Shown: one piece after another, positions 11,596-22,432 of the stretch
How positions within the stretch are numbered: position 1 is the first letter of the stretch
Layout of the letters: the number at the start of each line of letters is the position of its first letter
NCBI RefSeq assembly: GCF_003576645.1
Contig: NC_044930.1
Location: 23,017,839-23,081,838 of the forward strand
Reading direction: 5' to 3'
Origin: Ipomoea triloba
Lineage: Eukaryota > Streptophyta > Magnoliopsida > Solanales > Convolvulaceae
DNA: 64,000 nucleotides
The notes under the pieces: generated by a model
Seen by the model: only the letters and a program-made list of their open reading frames with translations
Databases searched by the model: none
Told to the model about the DNA's origin: nothing
Program-made: the position numbers and the translations under genes

Positions 11596-14500
11596 TCATT
11601 TACTTCTCCCGCTTGTAGCTTTCGACTCACTAAGATGGACTTCTTGAGGAAGAAGATCGTATCTGATATTCAGATCCTCGAACATTTTCTTCATTTCTAG
11701 GATTAGTTCAGTTCTCCGTCTGTTTTTCTCCCCAAAATCTTGAAAGTTCATCGTATGATTGAAATATAAGGCCATCTTTATTTTATTCATATTTTCAATC
11801 TCCTTCACCACCATGTTGTGATTGGCGTGCCAAAGAGGGGATTTTTCTATATACCTGAAACATTTAATGCAAATGAAAACGAAATAGCAGACATTCAGCA
11901 AAGTAGTTTACAATATGTTCAGAAATATTCAAATAAAAACCCGATCATCAACTAGAAAATAAAGAATTCCCATTCCAATTCACATATATGAATACAAATA
12001 GAAAGTAGCATTCCTCGTTTAGCAAATTAGTATATCCTCTATAATTTATTCATTTAAATATTGCTTTGGTAGATCCAGTTATAAATCCAAATCGAATTTG
12101 GTTTTGCCAGTTAAGTGTAACGCGGGGCACTTTGCTACACATTACCGAGACGCGCGGGACACTTTGCTACACTTTTCCGAGGGTTGCTACATCTTTCCGG
12201 ACTTTTCTAGGAGTTGTACATAGCTTCCCATAGTTGTACATAACTCTAGGGGTAGTAGACAAACATAGAACATTCTAAAACATTATGGAATCCTCAAGTG
12301 TATATAGAGAGTTTTCGAGGATTCTAGAGAATAAATCTTAGCCGTAGGATTAAGTAAATCTCCACCATCGATTGATGAGGTGGAATGGGTATAAATACCC
12401 TTCATAGGGCTCATTTGAAAACCATCCAAGAGTGGACCGTAGAAAACATAAACATAGATCTCTTATTGATTAAAGGATGAAAATCAGAAAAAGCTGAGAA
12501 TATATTCAACTTACTTCTTTACTTTTTCGTTTAGAGTTCCGATCTTCTCCATAGGTGTCCTAAAATCGATGGAGAACTCAAAGGAATCACTCATATCAGG
12601 ACTTCTCTTGTAATTGCTGATGGCCTTAGTAGCCAAGACAGAATTTGGATAGTATATTTTTTCGTTGTCATATCTCAAGAAGATAGTTGTTAAGATGTTC
12701 ATTTCCTCGACAATCATCTGCCAATTCCATGATACCACATGGATCAATAAAGAAATTCGAGAACTTAACAAAAACGAAGATCCAATTAATTTAGTTACCT
12801 GAACCCCGTCAACGACACAGCGATCGCCAACATCAAATGGATGCATCACAAACACAAAGACAATGGCTTCGAAGATAATCTTGCAAGTGTTCCCGAACAT
12901 AAAAGCGGCAACGACAAGTTGGGAAGACAGAAAGAAGATTACTTTCGTAGTAGCTATCCCTACTAATAGAAGCCATATGATTATTATTACAATTAACAGA
13001 ATCCCCGTGACAAGCTTGTTCAATTGCCTCACAGCTGTTTTCGTGTCGTTTAAAGCATGCACTAGCGTTTTGCGGTCCTTGTAAACCTTAACCTGCATTT
13101 ATGAAATACTCAAATATCTAAGAGATGAAGTCTGGCAAAAAAACAACAGATCCAGTGGCTTTTCTCGAACTTAGTCACATAGGGCACGAGAATGACAATT
13201 AAGTAATAAAGAACATATGTAATAGACCACCCAAACTATGGAAAAAAAAACAAAAAATATTAAAACTTATTCATTAATTTTACTTTATCAAGTAAGTAAA
13301 GAAGCTAAGTTAGCTAATATGCCAAAAGAACGTAAGAAAGGTTACAAATTTGACTCCAGCGGGATCGGCCTATTGGCCTTCTCGGTTTGAGCTGGTCAGC
13401 TATGGGCAACCTAGACTGGTTTACCTCCCTGATGAAGCTATGGTCACTAGCAGGATTTATCCAGTGCACACCCTTGGGTAGTGGCTGCGGATTTCCCTCG
13501 TCACTCAAAAAAGAAATAGAAAGAGAGAAAGGTTTTACATACCACCCACTCTGTCAAAGTTTTCCTGTCAATTTGTCCAGTCTCTGCCACATCTATCATA
13601 GGGAACACCATATCCACCTCTTCTTTAATCAAGAATCTCCTTAGGTCAAACTCATCGATATACCTTTGTGAATAGCAATCAATGATGCAAATTAGATAGC
13701 ATGCACACACGAATGAACTTTAAATATGAACCCAAACAAAATCAGCACAAGAAAATCTCGAAATTGCAGATTGTCTTACTTGGAACCCGGCTGTGCAACA
13801 TTCCTGAAAATGTGATATGCAGCAGCAAGTGCTTCCTCTTCGTTAGTAATCTCCTTATCCGGTTGTTCATATTCTCCATCGAAGGTGGTTTCATCGAACG
13901 AACCAGAGATGGTGGACAGCCCCGTATTAGAAATGACATCGACTAACATTTTCATCGTCCAGGCAGATACCTTCTCCCTCTTCATCTGATGAAGCTTATT
14001 AATATCAATAATTTCTTTCTCCTTCCCATCCTTTCCCTTCTTTGTCCTTTGGAAACTAAGCTGACTGATAGTACTGTTTGTTCTCCTAATCATCCCCGCA
14101 AACTCCATAACAGCAGCCCCCGAAAGGGTCAATAGAATGTACTGATGAAATATCGATTCTTGGATTCTGTCGAAGAATGTGTTTACATGAAAAGAGGATG
14201 CCAAGATCTTAAGCAGCAGAGTCTTCAAGAGCCACAAAAAAGCACCAATAAGCAACGAAGAGATTGTCCAAGTAATGTAATCCAAAACTCGGTTAGCAAC
14301 ACGTGATCTCCGAACCCCGTGTGTGAAGAGGGAAGCCCAAGTGACAAGGACCAGACTCAGCCAAAGACAGACCCGAACGCTCTTCTTCAAACTGTAAACG
14401 AAGTACAAGACCTTCTTCCTCATCAAGAAGTTCAGCTCAATCAACAAGGTGAGAAAATGGATGAACCATTTCGTAACCAACAGCCCATTTAAGGTCACCA

Positions 14501-15215
14501 TAACAAGTGTTATCCACTTCCAAATCTCCAAATCCCAAAGTCTCCAATTTTGCACCTTATTAACCGTCAGGCTAGCAATCAGACACCCTAAAAGGCAAAA
14601 AAACAATGACCATTCACTTAGAACTCTCAGTTTCACTTTCCTAAGCTTCAACTTCTGCCTCACTTTAACTTTCTTATATATCTCCTCGTGTTCATCATCA
14701 AAACCGCCTGGTGATGCCATCAACGGCGTTTTGGGGGTAACGCACACCGAAACAGTCCTTGCAGTCTCTTTGTACATAGCACCAGCGTCATTAAAACCCA
14801 ATTTGTTGATAGGCGAAGCACGATTAGAAGCATTCGCATCAGTTTGCTCAACTTGCTCATCAAACATATCGTGATCAATAGTCACAGTTTGTTCACCAAA
14901 TCTCGATTTGGGCTTCGAGTACACAGATCTTGTAAGTGTCTTACGCCGAGTGAGGCCTGAATTGGGTATTTTGGGAGGCTTATTGGCACTCGGGCTGAAC
15001 GTCGCAATCTCAGGGGACGAACAAGTCACTGGGACACGGGGCGAATGAGAATCAGATGAAGGTTTAGCCTTTTGATCCCTCACACCATTATTCAGATTCC
15101 CCGAATCTTTTTCATCACCAGAGATCACAACAAACACCTCACTGGCCACTTTCTTGTTCTCAGTCATGCTAATTTCTCCAGTGCTAGTCTTTGGAGCATT
15201 ACCATTTGCATCCAT
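11596..15215 (-). CDS. MSL10: Mechanosensitive channel of small conductance-like, MSL10 type (5 exons, 770 aa)
   Basis: Plant MscS-family channel, expected in the plasma membrane, gated by membrane tension. Exons on the - strand: 15215-13780, 13663-13543, 13092-12799, 12717-12515, 11854-11596; all GT-AG and in frame (2,313 nt). Residues 1-200 are a Ser/Pro-rich soluble domain. Hydrophobic helices lie near 203-219, 233-255, 282-298 and 313-335. A soluble loop follows (to ~545), then helices in LVTGILLIVIIIIWLLLVG and FFLSSQLVVAAFMFG, and the MscS pore/beta region with FVFVMHPFDVGDRCVVDG, VEEMNILTTIFLRYDNEKIYYPN and KEIENMNKIKMALY. The start is the first in-frame ATG at 15,215. Close to Arabidopsis MSL9/MSL10; which one cannot be told by eye. 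Introns 2 and 4 carry insertions. A partial copy lies at 7,408-8,672. Confidence 0.92.
12117..12490. mobile_element. Insertion in MSL intron 4, possible solo LTR or TRIM
   Basis: Intron 4 aligns with the pseudogene copy up to about 12,113 and again from about 12,491. The ~375 bp between are absent from the pseudogene. The block starts tgtaacgcgg, has repeats of gggacactttgctacac and tgtacataa, and contains a TATA-like ggtataaatacc (about 12,389-12,400), all reminiscent of an LTR. A clear target duplication was not found. Confidence 0.5.
13310..13515 (+). repeat. Possible short retroelement in MSL intron 2
   Basis: Within intron 2 (13,093-13,542 region) a GC-richer block, from about gggatcggcc to gctgcggatttccctcgtcactcaaaaaag, stands out from AT-rich intron sequence and ends in an A-run, like a SINE or a short LINE tail. 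It was not matched to a specific family. Confidence 0.35.
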
Positions 15216-17359
15216 CACAATCCAATCACAACAAACACCTAAACAACAACCAAAACAAGGAAATTAACTAAAAAGAAAATGAAAAAATGCCCTATTTTCA
15301 CTATCCAGAATGGAAAATTGAATGCATAAAACATGTTTCAGACAAAGTAGCTTCTTTACAGACATCTTAAATTCAACAAACATCAAAAAATAAAAACACT
15401 AAATAAGTGGGCCATGAAAAGAGATCAGGGATCACATGTCCTCCGGAGAAAATTGTTTCTCAGTATCTGCTTTGACAATTCATCTACTTTCCGGCCCCCA
15501 ACAATACGTACAGTAGTACTAAAACACTAACTTTACCAACCCACACAAGTACAATCTCAAAATTTTTCTCACATTTTGTGTATTTTAAGCAAGGGAGCAA
15601 GCTCAAAAATAAATAAATAAATAAATACAAAATCTGTGAATCCAACCTGAAAGCCAAGGTGACCACTTACAAACAATTGAAAAAACGAAGCAATTATTTC
15701 CAGTGCTGATTCATTACTTCAAAAGCTTCAAACTTTAATACTCAGATGCAATCTTTTAGACCAAAATAGCAACAAAGTGTTCACCATTAAAGTAAATCAA
15801 AATAAGGTGAGAAGCCCAGAGGTCATATCAAGAACAGACCCGAGAACCAGAAACTTCAGATTAGTGCCTGTAATGGTCAAACTTGTGTGGGTGGGGGTCT
15901 ACAGAAGATAACAAGAAAAAGTATTTAAAAAAAAAAAAAACATAAAATGGTAAAGGTGGAAGAAAATTGCAAATTTGCAACTAGCAGAATATAAATAAAT
16001 AAACAAGCAAGAACATGGAACTTGCCTGTTTCTCTGTTTGTGTAAAGATTTGACAGAAATGATTTTGAGAGAGGTAGAGAGGAGACAAATGACTACTAAT
16101 TTGGTGGTGTTTGGTGTGAATTTGGGAAGGGAGAAGTGAGGTGGCGCAATTTTTGAGGGAAGACTGGAAACTCAAAAAGCAGTCAGTAGAGCGTTTTTGA
16201 GACGAACCACGTGCTCAACGGCAGTAATATAAATTTGAAAAATAGTGTTTGTAAACAATTTTCTAAATAAAAACAGATAATGAACGTTGAAAAATTAGAA
16301 AACATAGAATATGTCCGTTTACTAATGGAATTTGATAACACAATCTCAGTGCCTAGTTTTGCTAATCTTTTTTTCCTTTTTTTTTTTGTTTTTGACTCAT
16401 ATTTTTTGATGAATTAAACTTTTTTGAGATTATAAATCCACCTCTGACTCACGAGCATAGGTGTAAACCATTCTCATCTTTTATAACTTTTATTTTGAAT
16501 CGGCTTCAATAGAAACACCATTAATAGATTAATAAGTATTTAAATCCAAGAAAGAAAAAGGTTTATAGTCGTGTGACTATAATAAGTATTTGCTTTCTTT
16601 TTCCATATGTAGAGAAGATGGAAAAAATAATAATAAAGAAGTCACAAATTTACGGTGGTCCAGGTCAATAGTACCAAAAACATCATCAAACAATAAAAAT
16701 CAATTCTTTTTTTTTTTTTGAGAGTATTAATTAAATATATGTAGGGCAAATGATATATAATTAATTATGATACATGGTTATTCAATCTTAACATAGGTTT
16801 CCTTCTCTATAAATATATTTGTCATATAGTCTCAATCCCGATATATTCGTTATACAAATTTGTAGATGAATGACAACACTCATACATCTAATATAATCCT
16901 ATGAATACTTGTCAAAGAGATACTCTTAAAAACAAAATAACTTCAATTTATCATTTGTTATCTCAAACAATACCGTTGTTATACTTAAAAAATCAAGTAT
17001 ATATAACTGTACAAAATAAATATTAGCACAATGCATTTAAACTTGTATTCAACTACAAAGTACAAAGTACCAAATATCAAAAACATTTAAGTTAGCACAT
17101 GTTTCACTAATGAACGAGGCACATGTTTCACTACGATTTAAGTTGGCATTTCAAGGATTCTTCACAGATAATCTGCCATGATTAAAAACGTGGATTATTA
17201 GTAGGAACTTTCTAATGTTACTATTATATCGTTCTCTGTGTCTATTTCCATACAAACAATATATACAGTGTGTATACCAAATATAAAAATTGCAATAAGT
17301 GAGCCAAAAAAATAATAATATTTTTCCCGACAGGTGCGCGGTCCACGCCAGCAGCTTAT
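15216..17359. other. MSL10 5' leader and promoter region, then AT-rich intergenic DNA
   Basis: No further coding exon was found. On the MSL strand a CAG|GCAAGT-like site near 16,025 and a TTTAG acceptor near 15,238 could bound an intron in the 5' untranslated region. This is weak. From 16,200 to the LTR the DNA is AT-rich without recognised features. Confidence 0.35.
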
Positions 17360-17364
17360 GTAGT
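17360..17364. repeat. Target-site duplication GTAGT (left)
   Basis: GTAGT directly precedes the 5' LTR and is repeated exactly at 32,215-32,219 after the 3' LTR. A 5-bp duplication is the norm for LTR retrotransposon integrases. Confidence 0.95.
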
Positions 17365-18124
17365 TGATGGGTAAATACGCAATTGGACTAGGTGGACCGT
17401 GCACTTTGCTACCCTACTTGACAACCGCTCGGTCGGTCTGCATCGACCACTCTACACTTCGTCAACAACCGCTCGGTCGGTCCGCATCGACCACTCTACG
17501 CGCCAACAACCACGTGGCCGATCCGCATCGATCACTCTACGCTTCGTCAGCAACCACTTGGTCGGCCTATTACCGCCCTACGGGCGACCCGCTGCCACCC
17601 TACGGTTGACTCACTGCCGCCCTACGGGCGACTTATTGCCACCCTACGGGCAGCCTACTAGGGAGCTAGGAGATTCCGACCTACAGGAATCATTCGATCT
17701 CCCCGAAGTTTCTAATCGTTTGCAATGCTCGAGGCGACAAGTGATGGCATTTTGTGAGTAATTGATCTGCCACCTCGAGCACTTAAACGTCACGGAGATC
17801 CTGCAGAGCGACTGTTCGATGTGACCAATGCCGACATGACACGTCAGACCGTCCGCATGTCATCTGTTGAGTACTCACGTGACCTGCTTAGTATAAATAA
17901 GGGGAACTCATCAATACTACGGTGAGGAGACATTTTTGCGATTTGCTCATTTTTCTCCTACTTACTCTTTATTACTGTTCGTCACCCGTAGAGCGATATA
18001 GCTTCGAACCGCTCAGTCGTTGACCAGTAGACCGACCGTCTGACCGGCCGAACGACATTCCTCACCACCCGTAACACACGTATCCGTAGCGTAATCGTAG
18101 ACCCCGTTTACATTAACGCTATCA
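17365..18124 (+). repeat. 5' LTR (760 bp)
   Basis: Starts TGATGGG and ends CTATCA, so it has the TG...CA ends. The U3 part holds about four ~47-bp units (gcatcga(c/t)cactctacg, cggtcgg) followed by four ~28-bp units (ccctacggg). A TATA box lies at 17,892-17,899. The TG start and CA end are confirmed by comparison with the 3' LTR and the flanking duplication. Confidence 0.97.
17892..17899 (+). promoter_or_regulatory. TATA box of the 5' LTR
   Basis: TATAAATA in gtataaataagggg. The same box is at 31,982-31,989 in the 3' LTR. Retroelement transcription should begin about 30 bases downstream. Confidence 0.8.
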
Positions 18125-18142
18125 TTGGCGCCGTCCGTGGGG
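18125..18142 (+). promoter_or_regulatory. Primer-binding site
   Basis: ttggcgccgtccgtgggg follows the 5' LTR. TGGCGCCGT matches the complement of a tRNA 3' end (CCA terminus), closest from memory to tRNA-Asp; the tRNA identity is an inference. Confidence 0.65.
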
Positions 18143-18215
18143 ACTGGACAAGTCACTTCGTCTATCCCGTTATTTTTCTTTCTTCTCACAACCCTCTTTC
18201 AGTTTCAACCTCAAA

Positions 18216-19121
18216 ATGACGAACAGCAGAAAAAGTTTGAGCCAAAGTCATGCGCGTAGGGGGAATCCAACCCGGCAGGCTGGGCCTCACCCTGACAATA
18301 TGATTGAAACACTCCCAGAAGATGATCTACGTCGCCAGTTGGATCGATCTAGGAGCCTAATGAACGAGCTGACATCCAACCAAAGGCAAGATGCACGACC
18401 TACCCAACCGGTCAACCTGAATGTAGGCGGACATGCTGGGCAAACGAGTTTTCAAATTCCAGTAACATATGCCATACTGCCCCCAGCGGGCCAAATGCTA
18501 ACTCCAACACCAGGTGCACTTGGAGGAAACCCGTTGCAAGGAACTCCACAACAAGGATTGACTCCGATGTACCAAACGTGGCCGGGAACTCCTGGATACT
18601 TTGTCGTATCACCCACTCCCCAAATGATGGCAATTCCTCAAATCCCCGCCGTGGAACAACAGGTGCCCCAACCTTCCCAGAGGCAACAGTCGCACCCCCA
18701 ACCTCAAGATCGTAACTTGGAGGAAGTCCAATCTACAGATCACACACGGAGGTCCAATCGAGAGGGATGTCGGTATGATCCCATCCAACGTAGGAGCGCT
18801 TTTGATCGCATCCGGAATAGTGTTAGATCTCGGTTGGGGCCTCAGAATGACAATGAACATGCGAGACAAAGGTCACGAAGGACTGTGGAAGAAAGTAGCA
18901 CTGGAAGTGCACAATATGGGGGCGCCCGTTCAGCTGATAGAAGGGCACGACCGGTCGGTCGAGTACGTGATCGGCGGACTAGTCGAGTTGACGATCGACC
19001 GGCTAGGGAAGAGAGGCGACTCGATGAAGAAGATAGTCCCCGCCGCCAAATGGCCAGGATGCAGAAAAGAATAGATCGTTTGCAACAAGAACTTCGCGAG
19101 AAAGTCGGGGCGAGAAAATAA
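18216..19121 (+). CDS. Gag N-terminal part, ending at an in-frame stop (301 aa)
   Basis: First ATG after the leader. The protein is Gln/Pro-rich, then strongly basic (Arg-rich, residues ~175-270), ending in a short coiled-coil-like segment (MQKRIDRLQQELREKVG). TAA at 19,119-19,121 stops it, but the same frame continues with the gag core. In related elements this coiled coil leads directly into the gag core, so the stop looks like a nonsense mutation; a deliberate break is less likely. It belongs to the capsid polyprotein of the retroelement. Confidence 0.8.
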   Translation: MTNSRKSLSQSHARRGNPTRQAGPHPDNMIETLPEDDLRRQLDRSRSLMNELTSNQRQDARPTQPVNLNVGGHAGQTSFQIPVTYAILPPAGQMLTPTPGALGGNPLQGTPQQGLTPMYQTWPGTPGYFVVSPTPQMMAIPQIPAVEQQVPQPSQRQQSHPQPQDRNLEEVQSTDHTRRSNREGCRYDPIQRRSAFDRIRNSVRSRLGPQNDNEHARQRSRRTVEESSTGSAQYGGARSADRRARPVGRVRDRRTSRVDDRPAREERRLDEEDSPRRQMARMQKRIDRLQQELREKVGARK

Positions 19122-21362
19122 CCATCATGCCCGCTAATTGCCACCCCCTTTACGGACGACATCATGAATGCCCACTACCCGCAGGACCTCCAGATCCCGT
19201 TGGCCCACACTTATTCCGGGCGGTACGACCCGCAAGAGCATATCGACATGTATTACGGCAACATGCTGATGTTGGGAGTAAGCGATGCGGTCATTTGTAG
19301 AGCTTTCTTCGCCACCTTAGTCGGTAAGGCGGCCGAATGGTTCAAGGATTTAGAGCGGGGGTCGATCAGAAATTTCGGCCAGCTGGCCGATAAGTTCGTA
19401 AAGCGCTTCGCTGCAAGTAAATCGAGAAAGAAATCTTACACCTGTCTGAACAAGGTAAATCAAGCCGTGGGAGAACCGTTGTCTACTTTCTTATTCAGAT
19501 GGGAACGTGAGGTGGATGAGGTTGAACCAATGGAGGACCAGGTGGCAATCCAAGCCTTCCTTGCATCACTGTGTTCTGGGGCGCTCTACTACGACCTCAT
19601 AGTTAATCCCCCCCGAACCTATGAGGAGGCCATCACCAGAGCTAAACATCATGCAGACGCCACCGAAGCCAACATGGCAAAGAGACGTGATGAGCAGCCG
19701 GCCAATCGGGACAGAGGCCATGATCAGAGGAAAAATAAACCACCGTTCAAACACGTCAAACAACATAATCGACCAGATGACGTACCACGTTTCACTCCGT
19801 TGAACAGACCCCTGGTGGATGTTTTGCAGTTTGCCGAGCAATGCAACCTGATCCACCCGCTAGAGCCGGTACCTGAGGGGGAGGACAAAAGCAAGTATTG
19901 TGCTTTCCATAGAGTCAAAGGACACAATACTTCGGAGTGCATGGCCTTGCGCATGCTCATTGAACAACTCATTCAGAATGGAGAGTTGGGGCAATTTGTG
20001 ATGAAGGGGGATAGAAACAAAGGAAAAACGGAGAGGAATGTGTGGAAAAGGAATCCCGAAAAGAACAACAAGGCATTCGTCCCACCCGGATCAGCTGACG
20101 AGAAGGCGGTCGGAAAGAAACCAGTGATCCACGTCATCTACGGGGGCCCTGAAGGAGGTGATTCTTCGCGCCAAAGGAAGCAGTGGGCGAGGAACTCATA
20201 CGTTGGGACGATCCACTCGGAGCCCCGAGAGAAGAAGAAATACGTTGGGACGATCCACTCGGAGCCCCGAGAGAAGAAGAAGCGTACAGAGCCAATATCT
20301 TTCACTCCCCGAGAGAAGAAGAAGCGTACAGAGCCAATATCTTTCACTGACGATGATCAGAAGAAGCGTACAGAGCCAATATCTTTCACTGACGATGATC
20401 TACCACTCCATGCAGAGCCAATATCTTTCACTGACGATGATCTACCACTCCATGGGGAAGCCCAAAATGACCCGCTCGTCATCACACTAGATGTCAGCGG
20501 AACGGATGTTCAGCGGGTGCTGGTTGACACAGGGAGCTCGGTGAACATTTTATACTTTGATGTCTTTACACAATTGGGTTTGTCCACCGATCGGTTAACC
20601 CCCATTCGGACCCCGCTGTCTGGTTTCACGGGCGACTCCATAGAAGCAGAGGGAGTCATCCGCTTGGACGTGGAGTTGGGCAGCCAACCGAACGTATTGA
20701 AGACTACCATGGACTTTGTGGTAGTGAAATTGAAGTGTGTTCACAACGCCATACTTGGACGACCAGGCATCACTCGCGCAGCTGCTGTTATATCCATGAG
20801 CCACTTGTGCATGAAGTTCTATACACCTAATGGAATTGGAGTGGCCCGAGGAGACCAACGTGCTGCTCGGCAATGCTACGTGCGAGCGGTCAAGCAGTCG
20901 GACCGGGAGGAAAGCAGGATTCACACCATATCCCAGCAGGTCGACCATGGAGAGCTGAAGGAAAAACCACAACCTGCCTCAGAATTGGAAGAAATCATAC
21001 TTGACTCCGACCGACCCGAGAGAGTAGTCAAGATCGGTCGAGGACTCCCTGTCGACCTACGTGAAGACATCGTTGGAGTGTTGCAGAGATACAAAAATGT
21101 TTTTGCTTGGGGACCGGAAGACATGCCCGGGGTTGATCGATCTGTCATTTGCCACCGCTTATCAATCCAGCCAGGTTCGAAACCGGTCAAGCAAAAGAAA
21201 AGGCACCTGTCGAGTGAAAGAAGGGAATTCGTGAAAAAGGAGACCGCCACCCTCTTGGCGGTAGGGCACGTCCGAGAGGTTCTCTACCCGGAATGGTTAG
21301 CCAACGTAGTCCTTGTGCCCGAAGGATCCATATCCCTTACCAAATCCCGACCAGATGGTTGA
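19122..21362 (+). CDS. Gag core, zinc-knuckle-like motif, aspartic protease and start of RT
   Basis: Same frame as the preceding stop; first ATG is 19,164. Contains the retrotransposon gag core (FATLVGKAAEWFKDL, FVKRFA), a CX2HX4HX4C motif (CAFHRVKGHNTSEC, near residue 247), and the aspartic protease active site VLVDTGSSVNILY (near 20,518). The RT lead-in EWLANVVLVP is followed by a shift of frame, so the last ~13 residues are not RT. Between 20,200 and 20,460 short segments are repeated stepwise (EPREKKK, RTEPISFT, DDD), inflating the linker before the protease. Confidence 0.85.
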   Translation, partial: PSCPLIATPFTDDIMNAHYPQDLQIPLAHTYSGRYDPQEHIDMYYGNMLMLGVSDAVICRAFFATLVGKAAEWFKDLERGSIRNFGQLADKFVKRFAASKSRKKSYTCLNKVNQAVGEPLSTFLFRWEREVDEVEPMEDQVAIQAFLASLCSGALYYDLIVNPPRTYEEAITRAKHHADATEANMAKRRDEQPANRDRGHDQRKNKPPFKHVKQHNRPDDVPRFTPLNRPLVDVLQFAEQCNLIHPLEPVPEGEDKSKYCAFHRVKGHNTSECMALRMLIEQLIQNGELGQFVMKGDRNKGKTERNVWKRNPEKNNKAFVPPGSADEKAVGKKPVIHVIYGGPEGGDSSRQRKQWARNSYVGTIHSEPREKKKYVGTIHSEPREKKKRTEPISFTPREKKKRTEPISFTDDDQKKRTEPISFTDDDLPLHAEPISFTDDDLPLHGEAQNDPLVITLDVSGTDVQRVLVDTGSSVNILYFDVFTQLGLSTDRLTPIRTPLSGFTGDSIEAEGVIRLDVELGSQPNVLKTTMDFVVVKLKCVHNAILGRPGITRAAAVISMSHLCMKFYTPNGIGVARGDQRAARQCYVRAVKQSDREESRIHTISQQVDHGELKEKPQPASELEEIILDSDRPERVVKIGRGLPVDLREDIVGVLQRYKNVFAWGPEDMPGVDRSVICHRLSIQPGSKPVKQKKRHLSSERREFVKKETATLLAVGHVREVLYPEWLANVVLVPEGSISLTKSRPDG
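20195..20460 (+). repeat. Stair-step local duplications before the protease
   Basis: Each segment is re-entered after a partial overlap: cggagccccgagagaag occurs twice, then gtacagagccaatatctttc four times with progressively later right ends, the last two followed by actgacgatgatctacc. It looks like concatenated overlapping reads or serial slippage. Units are nearly identical. Confidence 0.8.
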
Positions 21363-22431
21363 TGAAACAGCCGGGTGTGAGCTGCTAAGTTTCATGGACG
21401 CATTCAAAGGATACCATCAAATCTTCATGAGCAAAGAAGATGAAGAGAAGACTGCTTTCATCACTCCGGACGGAGTGTTTTGCTACGTGGTAATGGCATT
21501 TGGTCTGCGGAACTCCGGAGCTACATACCAAAGGATGGTGAACAAGCTGTTTAAAGGATTGCTCGGATCGACTATGGAAGCATATGTGGATGACATGCTC
21601 ATTAAGAGTCGAATGAAGGAAACTCATCCTACCGATCTCGCCCGGGCATTCAAGGTGATGGAAACTTTCAACCTGCGTCTGAACCCAAGTAAGTGTACCT
21701 TTGCTGTTCAGACGGGAAAATTCTTGGGGTTCATGATGACGGGACGGGGGATCGAGCCAAACCCCGAGAAGGTCAGAGCGATAATGGAGATGCAACCCCC
21801 CCGATCAGTCAAGGATGTTCAGCGACTGACCGGTCGACTAGCAGCGCTAAGCCGTTTCCTATCCAAGTCAGCCGAAAAGTCTCTACCGTTCTTTCAGATT
21901 TTGAAAAAATCGAATGGCTTTGAGTGGACGCCGGCGTGTCAATTGGCTTTTCAAGATTTGAAGGTGTACTTGAGCTCCGCACCAGTCCTCTCGAAGCCAG
22001 AGAAAGATGAGGTCTTGTTCGTTTATTTGGCTGTGTCCGACCGAGCGGTCAGCTCCGTACTCGTCCGTGAAGAAAACAAGGGAATCCAGAAGCCGATCTA
22101 CTACGTGAGCAAAGCTCTTCAAGGACCGGAGCTGAGGTACACAAAATTTGAGAAGACATCGTTGGCGCTCTGGGTAACAGCCAGAAGACTTGCAGCCTAC
22201 TTTCAGGCTCACCCGATAGTAGTGCTAACCGATCAACCGTTGGGAACGATCCTCAGGAATCCAACATCGTCAGGGCGACTAATCAAATGGGCTATGATGC
22301 TCACCCAGTTCGCGATTGAGTATAAGCCCCGTCCTGCCATCAAGGGTCAAGCATTGGTTGATTTCATTGTCGAGTGCACCGCGCGCGACCCAGAACCCGA
22401 CCGACCAACTGCACTGGAAGAACCGTGGTGG
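21316..22431 (+). pseudogene. Reverse transcriptase and RNase H (copy A), 5' part deleted
   Basis: Frame +1 relative to gag-protease. It begins at CPKDPYPLPNPDQ, so the segment normally joining VLVP to this point (roughly 15-20 residues with conserved RT motifs) is missing and the frame is broken. Remaining RT is intact: FMDAFKGYHQI, MAFGLRNSGATYQR, catalytic YVDD at 21,583-21,594. The conventional RNase H follows (VYLAVSDRAVSSVLVRE, YTKFEKTSLALW, VLTDQPL). The sequence stops at the single N at 22,432. Confidence 0.85.
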
Positions 22432-22432
22432 N

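Noticed and set aside
17399..17761. 120-aa frame in both LTRs (His/Pro/Arg-rich)
   Set aside because: It follows the U3 subrepeats and ends before the TATA box. It has no domain and lies upstream of the transcription start.
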